Assembly: GCA_037013685.1 (NCBI GenBank)
Contig: CM072894.1
Span: forward strand, 19,648,949 to 19,712,948
Length of the DNA: 64,000 nucleotides
Direction: 5' to 3'
Origin: Acridotheres tristis
Taxonomy: Eukaryota; Chordata; Aves; Passeriformes; Sturnidae
The translations under genes and the position numbers were made by a program. The notes below the pieces were generated by a model, which did no database searches, was not told the origin of the DNA, and was given only the letters and a program-made list of their open reading frames with translations. Below are positions 1 through 12,684 of this stretch, one piece after another (positions within the stretch are counted from its first letter, which is position 1; each line of letters opens with the position of its first letter).

Positions 1-3000
1 CTTTTAGTTTCCATGGTTGCATTATTGACTTTCAGCAAAGAGAAAACACATGGAGCTCACACACTCTACAAATACACCTGTTAAACTCTTTGGATACAAC
101 CTTGTGTGCTACAGTGCCAGTTAAAATAACTTTGCCAGAGACTTCCAGGAGGGAAGACTTATCTAACAAAGCTTGCCTTGTGGCCCAAGAAGTAGGATTT
201 TCCACTGGTTTGTCTTTGGTACAAATGTTTACTTATACACAAAATACAATTAGCATACTTAGAGACAGGCTGTCAAATTTCAACTATCCTGGGCAGAGTC
301 CTTGTTTCATTATAGTGTTTGTTTAGAAATTTGCTGTATACTTATCTATAAGCACATGTTTGTTTAGATACTTGGGTGCTGGCACCTGTATATGGAACTA
401 ATTTTTAAACAGCAAATTCAGATCCCAGTGTCTATGCAAAGGACATTTGTTTCTAATCTTGCTCCCCACAGTTTATGACGTTTAAACTCTGGCCACTGCT
501 TTTCTTGAGATCACAGACTGTCCAATTTTTTTGCATGTCTCCATTTTGTATACACGTATGGAATCCAGCTCCTAATATATCTGTTATCCTACTGAGACAA
601 ATGGGTGAGTCTAGAACACAGTGTATTGCTTTAGAGAACTTGAGTCAGTCTCCTAATTTCAGAGTGAGTCATTTACATTTATCATCAAACAAAACTACAT
701 TAGGGTTAAAGTCTGTGGAGGATTTTGCAGTTACACTGAGGATGGTGAGATGGTGAAGATGGTATAGCAAAAAAAAAGATACATAATTACCTCCCATTCA
801 GATAGGAAGACTGTTTCTGCCCCACTCTGAAAACCTGCTGCTAAAAATTCAGCTACAATAACACTCACCCTGCTGCGGGAAGAATGGCAGCAGTAGATGG
901 GGAAACATTGTAGCTCTAATTAAGTTAGTTCAGTATCAGCGACCAGAAGCTATGGAGTCAGAAGTTAGACGGCCAAAATAATCAGGTAGGCTTGTACAGT
1001 TCCATACAGCACAAATGCTGCCTTTGAAACCAAAGTGCTAATCTAAAGGCTGGCTGGACCTGCTGCCATCCTGCTTTTCACTGCAGTGTTGAACTGTACC
1101 CAATATTTTGGCGAGAGCAGGTGGCTTGACATCTGAATTACTCAAAAACTGTATGTTACAACTCCATTTAAGACCAGACAATCAGCACCTTATGGCATAA
1201 AACCCAGGCACCCCCTCTCAATATGACAAGGCCACATCAGAAGATCACTTGCTGTACGTTCAAAACCTGGACATCCATCATCTTAAATGCGTGCCTGCTC
1301 ATGCTATATGTTAGCAGTTTGTGCAGGTAAGGTAGCTTTACCCTGCGTGGAGCAACCATTATGTTATTGAATGTGAGTCTTTTTCTTGGTGAAGGAAGTT
1401 TGCATTTTTAATGCATAATGTCAACCACCTGTGAGGATCTCTCCAGAAAGATGGTGAGAACCAACTAGAATTAGCTACAACAATTCATCTGGCCATAATC
1501 AGTGGAAACAAGCAAAGAATCAAGCAACAAGTAGGAAGGATCACAATTACACAAAGCCTAAGAAAACTTCACATAGAACTTCACCTCGAGAGACATAAAA
1601 ATAAGTCATTGCTATTTATTTTTTAATTTTTTTCCATATAGTATGAACAGCTTGACAGTTTTGTTTGCTTAATGTTTCCATCATGTGAACCACTTCATAA
1701 TGCTTTCAGCTTTGCCAAATATTAATTGTTGAGACTTGATTTATTTCTTTAATGGCACTAATAATGGTGAGATATTTCTTTCAATGAAATCAGAAAGAAA
1801 ATATAAACTTCACAATGTCGATTCATGTTTCCTTTTTCAGTTTGAGTGCTTATAACAACAAAAAATTCACCATTTAATAGAAAAAGTATATTTTAGTCCG
1901 CTTATTGGGAAAAGTTTGAAAGTATTATTTCCCTAATCTGTACGTTTAAAAAACACAGGAAAGAATGATGAATCTATGTTGTTGGGTTTTTAAACAGAAA
2001 GATTAAAAACTGTGTTTGTGTTCATTTTATAAGCATGGTGGTAATACTGCAGCATTAATATGTATTTCCAGCCAGTATTTTGAGAATTTTGCTACAATCT
2101 ATTTATTCTGGATTGTTTCAAGTAGGCTGCTCAGGCAATATACGAGTCTGAGTCTTGTTGCTCCTGTTTAAATTTATTGAAATCTGGCCATTCAACACTT
2201 CTCTAAAATAATTTCTAGATATGTTCACAAAAAGCTTCTTAGCGGCTTGTAATAAATACTTAGAGAGCTGCCATGTGTTGCTGTGTTTCTACATTAGCAG
2301 CCCCTTCAGTGCAGTTAATACTGAGAATTGCTGAGGCACCCACTACTGAAAGCAGGAGGGGAAGCAAAATTCTTCTGCTGGTCCCAAACCAATCACAGGC
2401 AGAAAGAGGAAGCAGCCGAACTTCAGTTGGAGGTAAGGGTTGGAAAAGAAACACTTGTAGGTTCAGAAGCAAAAGTAAGAGAGGTAAAGCTGCAAACTTG
2501 GAATTTGAACTGAAGAGCATGAATATAGTTATTCAATGTTCCTTTAAGTTGTCCTCTGTCAATATTTTGGTTCCAAACTTTCTTTATAGCATGTCTTCCC
2601 AAGCATATATTAAGTATAGAATGATTAATTTCCTCCGCTTTTTTTTTAATCCTTAAGGCATTTAGTAATTCACAATATCATTTGCCTCTTCATTACCACC
2701 TCTGGGAAAAGAGGTACATTTAATTAGTCTTTCAAAGACAGTAACAGAGGAACAGGAGATAGAAGTGACCGTTGACAGAAATGTCTTCTCACCCAGCATT
2801 TCTAAGAGTGGTGAGTGTCTGCGAGATGAGAGAATGTACATGAAATGGATTATTCAAGGGACTTCAGGAAACCTCTAGAAAGGAGGCCCTAGGATTCCTG
2901 ACGCCTGCTTGGCAAGCTGGGACCGATGGCAAAGAGAAAGGAACAGGAGGGCTCTGATGGGCAAGAGACTACTTCTATTCAGGGGCAGTGCAGGACCAGG

Positions 3001-5370
3001 GTGTGCAGCTGCAAAGGATCCACACTGTGGTTTGGAAAAGCAGGTGGGAGCACATCTATGGCCTTAAAACATTGGAAGCAACACAGTAAAAATCTTGCTT
3101 GAGATTTTTCGTGCTGCAGCCGAGAGCTGAGTGCATAATGGGATTACAGCTGCATTTCTTGCTACCAGGTATGAGTCAAGCAGATAGACTGTATTAGATG
3201 TCAGTGTCCTCTCCATCTCTTTGGTGGAAGAGTTTTCAGGGCTACTTGAGGGTGGAGCAGGGCTGCAGGTAGTGACCACACAAATCTATTCATCAAGGTG
3301 TGAGATGAAATCAAGGAAGCAGCACTGGCAGCATAACTGATGCTGGGCTCTTGCTGCAGGGTGGGTACACTGGTCTCTGCTGTTGAGATCTGATGCTTAT
3401 ATGAGTACAAAGTACAAATCAGTTAGAGTAATTCAGTATTCAAAAATAAGAAGAATACTAAAGTTTCACACAACATAGGGAGAGTCAGCTTTCTCTTAGG
3501 GTCAAGTTTTGCTTGAACTCCTTCAGAAATACCCAACTTTATTCCTAGTGAAAGGTAACTGGATCATGTTTTGATATGATACAGCCATTTATGTGCCTCT
3601 ATTTCCCAAGACGTAATGTTCACAATAAATATACTCAAAATCTGTACGAATTCTGCTTCAATATTTTCCTCTAAGGGCTATAACTCAATTGATTTTATTT
3701 TTTTAAACAGAAGAGTTAATCTAAAGATTGCCTTTGAAGCTACATGCCCATTTGACCTACTAACTGCATTTTATGAACACTGCAAAATTTCTGTGATTAC
3801 AAATAGTATTTTTTCTCTGAAAATTGGTGCAGTCTAAAAGTCAAGAGAACAGAACCAGGTATTTATCCACTTGCCTAATATTGAGAATGTGAGTCATCCC
3901 ATTGACATGTCTGTTTGTTGCTGAAGTGGGGCCTATAGACATATGAGAGCATCATTTATTTAATGCATTTGTCACCAGATGAAATTGCAGATCATTTGGA
4001 CATGATCATTCATCATTTCTCCAGACCCGTTCAGTAATGAAGGAACCTTTACCATCTAGTGAAGAGACCTTCAGACATTGCAATGGCTCAGCCTTACCCA
4101 GAATATGCATATTGAAAACATTGATCAGAAAAATGCAGCTAATCAGGCAACCTGCAGAGATGGCGAGAATGTGTGTGAACCTTCTGAACGTTTCACTTGG
4201 ATCTGTGGCATCATCTAAAACCAACACAGCATCGAGCATTCAAATTCCAACAGGCAATTTTCTGTTGCTTCACTAATCATCACAAAAATAAAAAAGTTTG
4301 CCATTACACAGGTGTGTGAAAATTTTGATGGAGTGCTCCTTACCACCTTATAATAGAAAGCAACAGGGAAAAAAACCTGATTGCACAGTCTCTTTTTCAC
4401 AAACTGGTTACTGAGCCCCTTCCCTGATCTGTGACTTTGTAAGTCAATGCGTTTCAGTGTTGTTTTTCCCAACGAAAACCATTATTTCTGTAATTAAGAG
4501 AAGGTAAAGAAAAAAGACCAGAAGGTTTGAAAGAAGAGTCAGGGGGTGCTGCATGAGCTTCCCACCTCCTGAGTCATTCTGCTGTCTCTCCCAGTGGGTA
4601 TCATGCTTCTAAAAAAATAATGAAAGGAATTTTTTTCTCTCTCATGCAATATGGAATGAAGTTTCAAAATAAAAATTTCATTCTTATATACATAAAACAA
4701 TTCACAAAACATATGTGTTTCATATGGTGTATGCAGCAGTGCAAAACCATGTTTAGTCATAGACAAGTCCTCCATTCTGTCTTCTATCAGGGAGAGGCTG
4801 TTTTGGGAGATGAGGGAGGGGAGAATCCTATAAATCTCCTATGCCTCACATAAAAAAAAAATGACGAATTTAGGAAGGAAAGAGAGCCTCACACTGAAAA
4901 TGCTATAAAGAAGCAACAGTATATCTCTGCATCAAAATTGTGCAATCCCAGGGATACAGTTGTGTGCTTTAAAACACACTCCAATTTGTATTCAGAATAC
5001 AGCATCAATATAGCCTCCAGTAGCAAAAGAAAACACTTGTGGATGACCACCTCAAAACAGCAGCAACAAATTAGCACAATTCAGATGAAAAACACAAACT
5101 CGAAAGTAATTCTTATTACAAGCATGCAAGCTTAAAAAACACAGGACCAGAAAGCTGCAAAGAGCAACATAATTTTCCATTATTGTGCTAAGACCCAATT
5201 AAATGCTATGAAAAATCCACGCAGTGGCAAAGATGGCTATTATTTCCTCTCCTCTTGCTCTATTAATATTAATTGAAAACTAGGTGTGGCACCATAAGAG
5301 AAGAATCTTGGTAAAAAGCAGCTAGAATTTGTTGCTTTGTAGCATTCTAATTAAATATAATGTTGTCTTA
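1..5370 (-). other. SCN2A: Inferred first intron of SCN2A (no coding exon seen)
   Basis: AT-rich sequence with no recognisable exon or repeat family. I looked on the minus strand for the conserved first coding exon of a sodium channel (the segment ending in [12 protein letters not shown] before a donor) and did not find it. The assignment to an SCN2A intron rests only on the splice donor at 5371 read leftwards and on the known head-to-head order of SCN2A and SCN3A in vertebrates. Short open frames here look like chance. Confidence 0.4.
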
Positions 5371-5371
5371 C

Positions 5372-5770
5372 CTGATTAAAAGAGAATTTAAAATCATAGC
5401 ATAAGAAATATCCATACACTTGTAGATAGATGATGAGAGGCTCCTTCTACTGCAGGTACAGGTTCCTGGGCAAAGAAGCTTGTAAACTCTTGATTTCACT
5501 GAAATGAAAAAGGAAAGAAACAAAGAGCCTCCCCATAAAAGCAACAAAGGAACCTCTGCAGTATTCTGTAGTCTCTTCGCCTGCTTCCTGTTCTGAGATT
5601 CATTCCTTGAATCCCAGCATCGATCACAAAATTGGTTGTGGGGGAAAAAAAGGCGGGGGGAAGAGCGGAGAGGGAGGAAGGGAAGCGGCAGCAGATTCCG
5701 CGCTGGCTCCACCTCCTGGCAGGATCGAGCGCGCCGGTGCCCGCACACCCTGCCCGCACAGCTCCTGCGC
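5372..5770 (-). other. SCN2A: Candidate first noncoding exon of SCN2A (5' leader)
   Basis: On the minus strand, a GC-rich start (about 5680-5770) grades into ordinary sequence and ends at a strong splice donor, ATCAG|GTAAGA, with the exon boundary at 5372. The last ~43 nt align with the end of the plus-strand leader ending at 15272; the final 21 bases across the two donors differ at one position. This is what two paralogous sodium-channel leader exons in head-to-head orientation would look like. The 5' end is a guess, set about 25-30 nt downstream of a TATA-like box. A 149-codon open frame overlaps it, but its composition is not protein-like. An unrelated minus-strand transcript is the main alternative. 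Confidence 0.55.
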
Positions 5771-5792
5771 CGCGTTACCCTCCAGCACACAG

Positions 5793-5801
5793 CTTTAAAT
5801 A
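5793..5801 (-). promoter_or_regulatory. TATA-like box of the inferred SCN2A promoter
   Basis: Minus strand reads TATTTAAAG, directly upstream of the CpG-containing GC-rich start of the candidate SCN2A leader. The spacing would put initiation near 5763-5770. Motif match only. Confidence 0.35.
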
Positions 5802-5867
5802 CGGCAACACTGAGCACTGCTTACCAATTCTTGACAACTGGCTTGACATTTAAAGTACACAACATGA

Positions 5868-5907
5868 TTTTTCTTTTTTTTTTTTCTTCTTCTTTTTTTT
5901 TTTTTTT
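5868..5907 (+). repeat. 40-nt pure pyrimidine (T/C) tract
   Basis: Uninterrupted run of T with scattered C. Read on the minus strand it is a purine tract about 100 nt upstream of the inferred SCN2A start site. On the plus strand it is followed by AACAG and so resembles a splice acceptor, but no exon follows it convincingly. Confidence 0.9.
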
Positions 5908-7012
5908 AACAGTGAGGTAAGTGTTTGAATACATCAGTATACACGTAATTGCAGAAAACTCAAGGTTCTGCCTGATATCTTTATTTTACTATGCAATAAT
6001 GCATGTTCTGTTCAGAAATAAAGAAATAATTTTTTATGCAAAACCCTCCACTACAGAATGGTAGAAAATAAGAGTGCTGTTTTTTTTCTCTGACTATTGA
6101 TCCTGCAAAACGCAAATGACATCTACATATTTATTGAAAGCCAGAGGGGAAAAAAAGTTGTTAAGTAAGACAGAAGAAATGGATGCTTGGATGTAGCCAA
6201 GACTATTACATTATTGCTCAATAAAGAGTTTTTAGGATGATCTGTTTTACTTACTTTAATCCAAGGCCCCATTGCATTTTATAGCATCTTAGAAGTGATT
6301 TTTGGTATTCTGGATACAATTAGTTTTAAAAGACTAATGTACAAATTGACTGCCTCACCCCAGTTGTCTCTAGCCACAATTCCTATAATAGCAGTGTTGG
6401 ATTTAGTGTTACTAAAGGATACTTTATACTGGAATGCTGTGTAGCTGACTGTTTCTACTTTTATCTTCTATTTCTATCACGTACACCTGCTCTGTCACAT
6501 CACACAACTAGCAGCCACCTGCATGTGGGGTTGGCTCAGCAATTCTCAGCTGTGGAGGAAAATTTAATCATACCAAAACATGGGGCCTGGGGGAGGAAAA
6601 AGTGCAAAGTTAACTAGGAATGGATCCAGATGAAAACCATGGACTTTATAATTAGGATCCATGATCTAACTCATCATAAAAATCAGTGTCGCCAACACAA
6701 GGGAGTAGCTGAAGACACAGTCAATTTGAGTAATGACGGATATTTGTGTCAGCTGAAACCATTCATCAGGGTTATCCCAAAGCCTTGGAGTGTCCCAGGA
6801 AAATGATCCATTCTCATGTTTGTTCAGGCCTTACAATGGGATCTTGTACCCTGAAAGGACTCCAAAATAGTGCAAGCAGTGATAATAATAGGTCAAAACA
6901 CCTATTGTATGAGCATGGACTGAGCATCGAAGAAATCCTTTTGTCACCAAAAAATGCGGTCTAGTTTGACTTTCAGGAATTTTTTTCCTTAAAATACAAC
7001 TTTACACAGAAC

Positions 7013-7153
7013 TCCTGGCACTCGCAGGGGTTTCGCTGCCCACGCCGGTGTTGGGGCAGCCGGCGCTGTCCGCGGTGCTGCAGCGTGGCCTGGCTCCACG
7101 GGCACGGCTCCGCAGAGCCCGCACTGCCCAGCAGGGCACCCAGCACGGCATAC
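7013..7153. promoter_or_regulatory. Isolated GC-rich, CpG-containing patch around an RE1 site
   Basis: About 140 bp of strongly GC-rich sequence with several CpG dinucleotides, sharply bounded by AT-rich DNA. Several small open frames read through it on the minus strand, but nothing suggests a protein. Its centre carries the RE1-like motif listed separately, so a regulatory island is the best reading. An inserted GC-rich repeat fragment is an alternative. Confidence 0.5.
7062..7082 (-). promoter_or_regulatory. RE1/NRSE (REST-binding) site, near-consensus
   Basis: The plus strand shows GGCGCTGTCC, then GC, then GGTGCTGCA. On the minus strand this is the REST element layout: left half TGCAGCACC, a 2-bp spacer, right half GGACAGCGCC. 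Against the commonly quoted RE1 consensus (left half TTCAGCACC, right half GGACAGCGCC) the only mismatch outside the spacer is the second base. REST/NRSF silences neuronal genes outside neurons, and RE1 was first described in the 5' flank of rat SCN2A roughly 1 kb from the start. Here it lies about 1.3 kb upstream of the inferred SCN2A start, which supports that assignment. It could also act on SCN3A. Confidence 0.8.
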
Positions 7154-10100
7154 AATGGAATATACTTTGACAACTTTGGATAAATATGGAAATACATAAT
7201 GAATGCATATAGGCCTACTTGACACCAAAAGTGCTGAAGCTGATATTCGAAAGCCTAATTCTAAAGGCACTTTTAAAATGGTTTTTTTTTTGTAAAATTA
7301 ACATTTAATTGGAATATATAATATTAAAGTTTTGAATATTGATTCAACTTCATAAACTAACCAAGGACTTCTATGCTATCTAAGAAAAAATAAATATAAT
7401 TTGAATTAATAACATCTGTAATATTAAAAGTGAGATAAAACTGTTACAAGAACTTTGGAAATTATGTGAAACTTTATTACTTATAATAGTACTAATATGT
7501 AATTCTTTGCAGTAGAGCAGCAATTTACTTAGAGGTTTACTGGTAATAAACATGCATTTCAGCTGCATTATAAAAATATACACAAACTGAGAGAAGCTTT
7601 TATTCTGTAATCTTAATCCTTCTATTCACTTCTTACTTCTATAATCTGTAGGTATATTGCAATTGCATCTTAGTCCTAAAGCTGATTGGCAAAGTGAGAT
7701 TTGATTTTCTGTATCTTCTATGAAAAGTACAATTAAATTGAGATATGATAAGATCTCACATATATCACACAGTGCCACAGTAAATCAGAAACAATAGAAT
7801 CCTGCTGAGATCCTCAGGAGTTTTCTAAGTTTTTATTTTCCCATAAAAAATGGATTTTTCACAAAGTGGCACAAACTTTCAAACAGTTACGTGTCTGCAA
7901 GAAAATAGTTTCTCTATGAAAATTTCAGAAGAGATCCAGAGAGATCCTAGCAAATTTCTCAGAGCTGATTCTAAATCTCCTAAAGCTATCCAACAACACC
8001 TACAAACATGATTTATTCATAGTTTTATTAACCATTTTAATAGTAATTATAGGAAATCCATAGGAATTAAAACAAACATGCCTTGAACAAATCTCATTTT
8101 TTGAATCTTTTTCAAGTGTCCTAAAACTAGGATAGCTGGAAGAATCTTTCTGCTTATTCAACCATGCTGATAGAGCTCATTTCTACCAGAAATTTCTCTT
8201 TGCCTCTTGGAGCATGGCTAACAGTCATCTGCATAAAAAATAACCATTCTATTAAATCATGCAAAAACATTTGCCCAGAAAGAGATGGAGCAAAAGGTCA
8301 AACTCCAGTTTCCACAGCGCATGGGATATTAAGATTCAGGAGCAATGCTTGGAGCTATTCTGGCCAACAGACACTTATCTATGCCTGTCGTTTACATGCC
8401 TCAAAGAAATAGCTGTTTCACATAAGTAGAACTCTTTCTTTTCCTTTTTATCTTTTTTTTTTTTTTTTTAAATCCACAAATCTCATAACTCTCAAACTCT
8501 AGACCTAAATTTGTAAATTACTAAGGCAAAAGACAGGTCTGAAGATTGAACAGTGGTTTATTGAAGTGTCATCTTTTAAAAAGACAGAAATTAATTTCAA
8601 TCAAAAGTTATTAGCCTTTTCTTAGTTCTTATGAAATCATAAAGCCTACTATTCTTGCCTTTAACATCTGAGAGTCACCTTTGCAAACTACTCATTTAAG
8701 TGAAACTGAACTTTAATGTTATTCTAAATATGAAGTATATTCTCTCCCCAGTTTCAGTTACTTTAAGAGAAACAGCTTTGGTGACTATTAATCATTAGCA
8801 ATATTTGAATTTTGTTCTTGCAGATCTAAAATCTTTGCATCTGAGGTGTGTTAGTGCCTGAAAATAAACGCTTTGGAAGTTAAAAGATTTCTGATTTATT
8901 TTTCTACATAATGAAAACTCTTCAGTCTTGGTAGCTACTTTTGAAGAAGGGACTATTTTATATCACATTTATAATATTTTCAGACTTTAAAACCAGTAAA
9001 TTCTTTGCTGCCTGAGGCTAACCCTGAAGTCCCTTCTAATGACCAATGGTGGATAGAGATTTGACAAGGAATAAGTACAATGGTTTTTGAAAGAACATAT
9101 CACTTCCATCTTTGGTCTCTGTGACATTGTATGCCTGTATTTACAATTCAGTGCAGCAAACAGTTTACATGTTCTATATCCTTATCATTCTTGGCCAAAA
9201 GCAGATCAAGGTACAATTATTTTTCTTTAACATGCTAGAGTCAATTGTTTGAAATGTTTTGTCATCTCTTTCAGTGTAATATATTTTCATAGTTTAGTTA
9301 TAAAGATACTATTTTTAGTGCAGATAACTGCTACATGTACTATGAGACACAGAGAAACTTTCTAAAGCAAAATCAACTTGGCAAGCATATGTTATTAAAC
9401 AGAGCAATTATTCTAGGCATTCCAGCTTTTAAAGACTAGCAAATAAATAAATCATAACTTGAGGTTTGTCTAACAAAAACCTCCCTTCTCTCCAAGTGAT
9501 GATTACCCTTCATCTGACCAATTAAACCACATGACTCAGTAGCAATAAATGGAATGAAAACATATGAATGCAATCTCTCTGTTTATAGGTGTCCTGGGAG
9601 AACATTATTAGATTTTGTTACTAGCTCTGAGAGCACACTAGTGCACTTGTTGCTGAGGTATCATTTAATTCATTTCTCCACCTCTTAAAATCTGCCTACC
9701 TTAAATTGTATTTGTTCACTCTGAAATCGATTGCTTTCATTTCATCTTTGTTTATTGGTCTTGTCATATATATGTTAGACCCTTTTGAACATGGCCCATG
9801 TCCTGTGAACATATGGTGCTTGAAATATTAGCTTCCCAGGCCTGGTTGGCCTCCTTGGACATTCTTGGACATTACAAGGAATAACAAAATGTTTCTTCAC
9901 TCGATCTCTACAGCTTTGTTGTCTAAAAAAACTGATTTATCCTATAGCCTCTTCTGACATCAGGAATTATCTCCATTTCATAGGAGAGGAACTGAGACAC
10001 ATACATACATTAAGTTCTGGAAGTTACACAAGAAGATTGCAAATCTTAGATATTGAACCCTTATTTTCTGTGTCAGTGCCTGTTTCTTTTTCTAACTTTT

Positions 10101-12311
10101 ATTACTCATATAAATATCTCGTATTTTTCAGAATCCTCCTAACCTGTTTGCCTGTATCTCTGTAAGTCCTTGAGGCATATGTCATGCAAAAAAGTATTTC
10201 CAAATAAATGAGTTGCCTCCTATGATTCTCCTGTGTTGTAATGAAATAAATATAAAATAAAAAACTTTATCAAGCAAGATTAACAAGATTAGAAGAAATA
10301 TTGCTTCTGGCACTCAGAAATTTGTAAACTACTTCTGTAGTGGCAGCAGTAGCAGTGCCTACTACATACTAGAGGATAGAAATTGCTAGAACCTATATGG
10401 TGGGAAAGCTACATCTTTCTAGGTAACCAATGGAGCTTTTCACCAAATCTCTCACTAAGTAGTGAACAATGCCAAGTGAGGTTGGCTGTGAAGCTCCTGA
10501 AGACCAGTAGTGATGCAGTTAGGCCCACCTCTACCTTGAGGATCACTGGCATAAGAAAAATTTTTTTAGTGATCAGTTATTTTATTATTATCTGCTGGTA
10601 ATTATCTTGAACTTAGACATCAGTTTTATACAATCATTTTATTTCTTCAAAACGTAGATACACAAGAGTCCTACTCTTTCTAAATATATGAACAGAGCAT
10701 GTGCATTATAAAGTGAAGATTTTAAGAGATCTCTAAGCTGTGATTGTTGTGTACATTTTGTTTGGCTCATGATAACTTTATGATTGTGATTGTAGTTCAT
10801 CTGAATGACAGGAAACTTGTAACCTGAGATCAATATTTTGAAAGCACTTAGGCACATATGGAAGGTGGTTGGGGTGTTTTATACTTTGTGACTTATTTTT
10901 AGTTCATTTTTACTGAATGAATGAAATTATCACAACCAAGTCCATTTACATATGTCCTTCTTATTGGTTCTTCTACAAGAGTTGCAGAGGTTTAACTATT
11001 ATTTAATAACATAATGTTAAAATAATTTTGTTATTATTAAAATTTATAGCCATTAAAGTACAGATTGCTGATCATATATCTTTATTACGATGTTAGGAAT
11101 AATTTAGAGCAGCTAATTTTTCAGATAGTATGCTCTATGGCCTGTTAAAATAGATTCTCAAGTATAAGTTCAGATATTAGTGGAAAAGCTACTATGTCAG
11201 GTCCATGGCTTGTAAATATGCATTAGTAGCTGGTATACAATATATTAAAAGCAGGTTTTATTTTGATTTGGCACACTAGGGGTAAAAGAAGCAAAAAACG
11301 AGAGAAACTAAAGGATTTATACACTTATATCAGTCAGTGATGAATTAAAGTCACATTCATTACACTTAACTAAATACTGCAATTTTGATCTCTTTCAAAA
11401 GGTAATGTTGGTAAGTTGAAGGAATAGTTATAATATCATGTTTTATATTTTGGTGCCTTTAAGTACGCTAGTTCACAAAAGTTCTTGAGAATTACTAAGG
11501 AAAATTGTTGTCAAAAAGTAATTGTATTAATCAAATAAAATATTGGATGTTAAAACAAGTTGATGACTTAATTGCTGAAAACTTACATGTGAGCTATGTA
11601 CAGGTCTTGCCCTTATGAAACCCCCAACATTATGAATGAATTATGCATACATACCTATTCATTCATATTTAACACTTCAAAATTATTTTTCTCTTTGGAA
11701 TGAAGATATTTGAACATTTGTGTTTCAGTCATTTAGTTAAAAGTGACTGGATAGCTTTGCACTTATTCAGTCTTTACTGGGAGCAAAACTGCACCTGGGG
11801 CAAGATTCCCAGACAGATTATTTAGAAATGTCAGGGCTTTTCAAGTTACATTTTTAAATGTATTTTCTGAGTTGAACTTTCAGTGATGATGCACTAAAAG
11901 TTGTAATCATGATTTAAATTGAAACAAGTATCAAGCTGGAATTGCTATAAATTACTTTTGTCAAAGCAGCCTATTTGTTGTCTTTTGAATGGCCACTTCT
12001 GATTTTCAGATCTGGCAGTGGGATCCAGTGAGACTGAGGAAAGGGAAGAGATAGATTTTGTATATATACCATGTATTACATATACACATTTTGTAAAGAG
12101 AGTTTTTTAAAATGAAATTTTCATGTTTAAAAATTAAGGGGTTTGGGGGAGTTGTTCTGTATAGATGGTTTGATGCATTTATATTTTAAATGTATGTAGC
12201 TATTTGTTTGTGCCCTGTTGTTCCACTGATAGATTTTAAAGTTCTTAAGAACATTATTCAAAGTCTGTACATGATTAAAGAAGAATATGGACTGTACATG
12301 AGCTATGTATG

Positions 12312-12684
12312 ATCTGGGCCTGGTTAGCCTGGAGAGGACATGACTGAGAGGGGAGTTTGTCAATGCATACAATATCTTAAGGGCAAAGTGCAAGAAGATG
12401 AGACCAGACTCCTTCCAGTGATGCCCAGTGACAGAACAAGGGACAGTGGACAAAAACTGAAACAGGAACTTCCATCTGAACATGAGGAGGAACTTGACTT
12501 TGAGTGTGACAGAAGACTGGAACAGACTGCCTAGAGAGGCTGTGGAGTCTCCTTCCCTGGAGATATTCAAAACCCAGCTGTATGTGACCCTGCAGCTTGC
12601 TCTAGGTGAGCCTGTTTTAGCAGAGAGGTTGGGTTACATGATTTCCAGAGGTCCTTTCCAACACAACCATTCTGTGATTCTGTA
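12312..12684 (+). mobile_element. CR1 LINE fragment, 3' end, sense orientation
   Basis: Matches the remembered CR1 3' region in order: the 'GGTTAGCCTGGAGA' segment, the 'TGGAACAGACTGCC' segment, 'CCCTGGAGATATTCAAAACC', and the terminal 'CATTCTGTGATTCTGT' tail. It is 5'-truncated, as nearly all CR1 copies are, and the remnant reverse-transcriptase frame is broken. It lies in the intergenic interval about 2.2 kb upstream of the SCN3A leader. Confidence 0.9.

Noticed and set aside
2260..2656. Overlapping 127- and 86-codon frames on opposite strands
   Set aside because: No recognisable motif, no splice logic, low-complexity hydrophobic or basic composition; chance frames.
1..5370. SCN2A coding exons on the minus strand
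   Set aside because: The conserved PYYINKK-donor and MAQ start segments were looked for in reverse complement and not found; they should lie left of the window.
5368..5817. 149-codon open frame on the minus strand as a protein-coding gene
   Set aside because: Its composition reflects a GC-rich leader followed by ordinary DNA, no domain is recognisable, and it reads straight through the splice donor at 5371. Better explained as a noncoding leader exon.
5908..5920. Possible 4-nt microexon (AACAG|TGAG|GTAAGT) after the long pyrimidine tract
   Set aside because: Splice-like signals are good, but a 4-nt exon in an intergenic interval has no coding context and can arise from the tract alone.
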